A stretch of DNA of 36,470 nucleotides from Actinomortierella ambigua (taxonomy: Eukaryota > Mortierellomycota > Mortierellomycetes > Mortierellales > Mortierellaceae), in assembly GCA_016098155.1 (NCBI GenBank), contig JAAAJB010000356.1, positions 1 to 36,470 of the forward strand, read 5' to 3'. Under the pieces are notes generated by a model. That model did no database searches and was not told where the DNA came from. It worked only from the letters and a program-made list of their open reading frames with translations. Shown one piece after another: positions 33,745-36,470 of the stretch. The translations under genes and the position numbers were made by a program. How positions within the stretch are numbered: the stretch's first letter is position 1; each line of letters starts with the position of its first letter.

Positions 33745-34038
33745 TACTGTGCTTTGTGCCCTCCCAAAAAAAACCTTTTTGTCTTTGTTTCTTTGACCTC
33801 TTTGCTTCTTTTGTCTTGCTCACTCGTTGGATCTCACATCCTTCACGTTATTTTCCACGGGCCATCTCGCACACGCCACCGACAGCTTTTTCCTCTGCTC
33901 TTGACCACACTGCCTTTTCCCACGCATCCCTTTCTCTTGTTCTTCCTTCCTTCCTTCCCGCTCTTGACAAAAGCCATCTCGCCTTGTCTACCCTCAACAC
34001 CCACACACACACACTCACTCACACACATCTCAGCAGCC

Positions 34039-35897
34039 ATGTCGTTTGAATCTGAAATTCGCAAAGGTAAGGGTTGTGGTGCATTTGGATACCTGCATGC
34101 AGGGATAGCACCTCAAATCCTCGTCGACAGCACCCCCTGTCGTCACTCTAATGAACAAGTGTTCATGGGCTCTAAACATCTTCTTTTTCGTTTCCCTTTC
34201 CCCCTCCCCTCTCCTTTCAACAACGTGGTCCTCTTCTAAAGATACCAATCCCACGCCGACTCGCTTTTTGATGGAGTGCGGCGCGTTCACACCTGGCTTG
34301 GGACTGACTCTTGAGCCCTACAACCCCTTTGAGACAAGCTACAAGTTTCTGCAATCGGGAACCCCCAAGGGTGAGTCTGACCTCTTTGGCACATCCTGCA
34401 AGCCAAACCCCACCGAGCCCATCTATCACACCCAGCATCAGTCCCAAGATAAACAGCACTCGTGGATCGGATATCACCACAGTGATGTGCACATGGATCA
34501 TGAGCACGAGCACGAGTCTTCACCTGGTCTAGCATCTCCTTCATCAACGCCATCTCCGTCCTCTTCATCACTCCAATCCCCAACCTCGCCTCTGTCACTC
34601 CATTTCCGCAAGTCATCTGTCGATGTTCACCTCTCGCATCCCGACCACTTCCTGAATGACCCTTGCCCTGTAGAATATCCTACGTTCATAGACAAAACAG
34701 ACCTTCTTCTCATGCGCTCCACCTTCATGGTGGATACCAATGTCGACTCCAGTACTTCTCCGACATCACTCGTCCCAGCAGATCTGCATCGCTTCACCCC
34801 TCCACCGTCGGACGCTACCTTGAACAGCCCCGAGCATCAAATGTTCAGTAATGAGGAGGAAGATCAAGAGGAACTGGATGAGCGCAACACTACCCAGATG
34901 CAACTTGACCACGTCCGTCGCTATCGCAAACGGCACGACAGCGGCATGGAGCTCAACGAAGCAGAGGCGCGCGAGCTTGCAGCCCAACAGCAAAAAAAAG
35001 AGAGGACGATCAAGGAATCTGCCTCTTCACCACTATCGACCGTCGAAGAGAGGACCACAGACATCTCTATGGCTGAGGATGACGAGCCAGCCCAAGCACC
35101 CGTGACGCGCTCTCGTGCGAACCCCAGATCTACAAAGTCAGCATCTGGTAACGGTGCATCGAGGACCAAGTCTGCTGCTGCTACTACTTTGACAACCAAC
35201 AGCAGCAGATCCAAGTCTGGCGCAACCCCAAAAGCCACAAAGACAGTCAATGCTGGCAAGGCTTCTGCCAAGGTCTCGTCCAGCAAGGCTAGTAATGTCA
35301 GTGGTGGTGGTGGAAAAGGAGGCCAGAACAAGAAACAGCTTGCTGAGGAAGAGGCTCCTGATGTGAAGCGCCAACGTTTTCTCGAGCGCAACCGTCTTGC
35401 TGGTAAGTTTCTTTGCTTTATTCAGTCGACATGTTATCATTCCCGTATGCCCCTGTGTCTGGCTCAGACTCTCAACGTTTAACTTACTTTCCTTCTTTCG
35501 TAAAAAAAAAAAAAAAAAAAAACGTTAAATAACAGCATCGAAATGCCGCGAGAAGAAGCGACTGCAAACGCTCAAGACGATTGCCGACGCCGATGTCATC
35601 ACTATCCGCAACCAGGAGCTGCACGATCAACTGAACGACCTGCAGGAGCAGGTGCGGTCGCTCAAGACACAAATTCTTTGCCACCGCGATTGTGGATGCG
35701 ATGTCATCCAGAAGTTTGTGCGGTCGAGCTTTGAGCATGGCATGCCATCATCCTCCTCATCAGCGATGATGCAGCCCCACCATACACATCCGGCCTTCCA
35801 TGGGTCGAACTCTCCTTCGTCCTCCAACCCGCCATACCATCAAGCGACGTTGGTGTCAGCGATGATGACCTCCACGACTCCCTTCTCTCACATGTAA
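34039..35897 (+). CDS. ATF/CREB-type bZIP transcription factor (Atf1/Atf2-like)
   Basis: Probable stress- or development-responsive nuclear factor binding CRE-like DNA as a dimer. Model: join(34039..34066, 34242..35402, 35536..35897), 1,551 nt, 516 aa. The N-terminus MSFESEIRK comes from a 28-base coding exon. The segment LTLEPYNPFETSYKF resembles the LEPNPFExSF motif of fungal Atf1 proteins. The middle is Ser/Thr/Pro-rich with Lys-rich stretches. The bZIP at ~390-455 reads RQRFLERNRLA/ASKCREKKR, then a leucine zipper ending SLKTQILCHRDC, as in ATF2/Atf1 (LLAHKDC). The intron splits the basic region at LA/ASKC, and retention would remove half of it and the whole zipper. The start is the first ATG after a TATA box and an ATG-free leader. 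Family assignment is secure; the exact orthologue is not. Confidence 0.93.
35403..35535 (+). other. bZIP intron 2 with an A-run in place of a polypyrimidine tract
   Basis: This GT-AG intron interrupts the basic region. The usual T-rich stretch before the acceptor is replaced by about 21 consecutive A residues ending at 35522, 13 bases before AACAG. A T/C-rich patch and a possible branch site (TTTAAC, about 35478-35483) lie before the A run. Confidence 0.75.
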
Positions 35898-36317
35898 ATA
35901 GCACCCAACACCACCCAGTATTCTTCTCTTCCAAAACCCCTAGTATCTAGCATTTCTTGTGCAATAGGTGCTGTTTGAGCATCCCCCTCTGTATCCACCA
36001 CATTTGCTTTCGGCACATTGTACAATACCTTGAATATATTTTGCATTGTTCGTCTTTGTCGTTCTTTTTTGAGAAAAAAAAATGAGCTCATATGTCTCTG
36101 GCCCAAGCCACATGGTAAGAGAAGGATGGATAGAAAGTTGGGCACAACTTTGTTATCGCACTATCCACACTTCTTTTTTTTTTTCCCTATTCATCGCTCT
36201 CTCACACTACCCCCTGGTGCCTGAAGGAACCGAAAAGCAAATCCTCTGCTCCTCCCATCAATCGCGTCCCGGCCATTCCTCCGCATCATCAGGAACAACT
36301 TGTACATCACATCAGAA
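35898..36317. other. Intergenic region: bZIP 3' UTR and flank
   Basis: Contains the bZIP 3' UTR. No exact AATAAA was found; GAATATATTTT at about 36031 could serve. T-rich runs occur at 36172-36184. The right part is C/T-rich and may be the leader of a gene starting near 36318. Confidence 0.5.
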
Positions 36318-36353
36318 ATGACTTCACCATCAGAAAAAGAAGGACGCGCTAAG
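36318..36353 (+). CDS. Possible first coding exon of a gene running off the right edge
   Basis: ATG ACT TCA CCA TCA GAA begins a 12-codon frame (MTSPSEKEGRAK) ending AAG before GTACAT, which could be a splice donor. Short first coding exons are common in this window, and the upstream sequence is C/T-rich like the other leaders. Nothing downstream can be recognised before the window ends, so this is a guess. Confidence 0.2.
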
Positions 36354-36399
36354 GTACATCTCCTTTTTCCATTCAACATACTTTTATTGTGTGCTCAGC

Positions 36400-36437
36400 T
36401 TTTTTTTTTTTTTTTTTTTTTTTTTCGGGGGGGGGGG
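36400..36437. repeat. Homopolymer pair: T26, C, G11
   Basis: Twenty-six T residues, one C and eleven G residues in direct succession at the right edge. Such junctions are prone to sequencing and assembly length errors. If the putative gene at 36318 is real, it lies in that gene's first intron. Confidence 0.8.
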
Positions 36438-36470
36438 CTTTTGGTTTGGGGGTTCAAGCATGGTGGTAAG

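Larger units (their letters stand above)
30704..34038. other. 3.3-kb region without a recognisable gene (zinc-finger gene promoter, bZIP promoter and leader)
   Basis: No frame here resembles a known protein. The longest (169 codons on the minus strand, 32802-33311) has no domain and consists largely of translated simple sequence. Contents seen: a 23-base A run at 31619-31641, A runs at 31742-31760 and 31771-31780, (GA)n at 32228-32247, a 22-base imperfect tandem duplication at 30827-30870, and three TGATGTCA octamers. The last ~300 bases are the bZIP core promoter and leader. An unannotated non-coding RNA or a decayed element cannot be excluded. Confidence 0.55.

Noticed and set aside
30704..34038. 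tRNA, rRNA, CRISPR or transposon terminal repeats in the gene desert
   Set aside because: Looked for tRNA B-box-like sequence, regular spaced repeats and inverted terminal repeats by eye and found none convincing. A covariance-model or repeat-library search would settle it.
34151..34241. Alternative bZIP start within intron 1
   Set aside because: The frame is open from an ATG at 34151 into exon 2, but it begins with a low-complexity Phe/Ser stretch. The upstream exon has a TATA box, an ATG-free leader and a good splice donor.

Overview
The window looks like nuclear DNA of a filamentous fungus, and I would guess an early-diverging one (Mucoromycota or Mortierellomycota). The basis is short spliceosomal introns (mostly 88-225 bases), pyrimidine-rich leaders, many homopolymer runs, long Gln/Ser/Pro-rich tracts, and a protein set that pairs fungal proteins (Rts1-type PP2A B56, Atf1-like bZIP) with animal-like ones (WDR59, TBC1D8/9-type RabGAP, CHERP-like CID protein). 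The phylum is an inference. No prokaryotic, viral, CRISPR or intact transposon feature was seen.

Layout. Five genes run head-to-tail on the minus strand: acetyl-CoA carboxylase (1-6096, its C-terminal part lost at the left edge), a 2,023-residue GRAM-GRAM-TBC-EF-hand RabGAP (7531-14074), the GATOR2/SEACAT subunit WDR59/Mtc5 (14535-19659), the PP2A regulatory subunit B56/Rts1 (20160-24343) and a class B bHLH factor (25561-27661). A 242-base divergent promoter holding a CACGTG E-box separates the bHLH gene from a plus-strand CID-RS protein (27904-29983). That gene converges on a 77-residue minus-strand SERF/zf-met2 zinc-finger protein (30111-30703), and their 3' UTRs probably overlap. A 3.3-kb stretch without a recognisable gene follows, then a plus-strand ATF/CREB-type bZIP gene (34039-35897). 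A possible new plus-strand gene starts near 36318 and runs off the right edge.

All exon-intron models were built by hand from GT-AG (twice GC-AG) boundaries and checked by codon phase: each complete model sums to a whole number of codons. Domain conservation across the joins supports most boundaries. The least certain ones are the last exon of the bHLH gene and the extreme N-termini.

How the genes fit together. Several touch nutrient and stress signalling: ACC1 for malonyl-CoA supply, with a Snf1/AMPK-like serine context; WDR59 for TORC1 activation; PP2A-B56 for stress and nutrient phosphatase control; and an ATF-type bZIP. Fungal neighbours are usually co-located without being co-regulated, so I do not claim a pathway cluster. 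I found no convincing undescribed system. The points most worth checking are two GC-AG introns in the B56 gene, AUG-free pyrimidine-rich leaders with TATA-like boxes on three genes, a CACGTG site in the bHLH/CID divergent promoter, three TGATGTCA half-CRE octamers upstream of the bZIP gene, and the overlapping convergent 3' ends.
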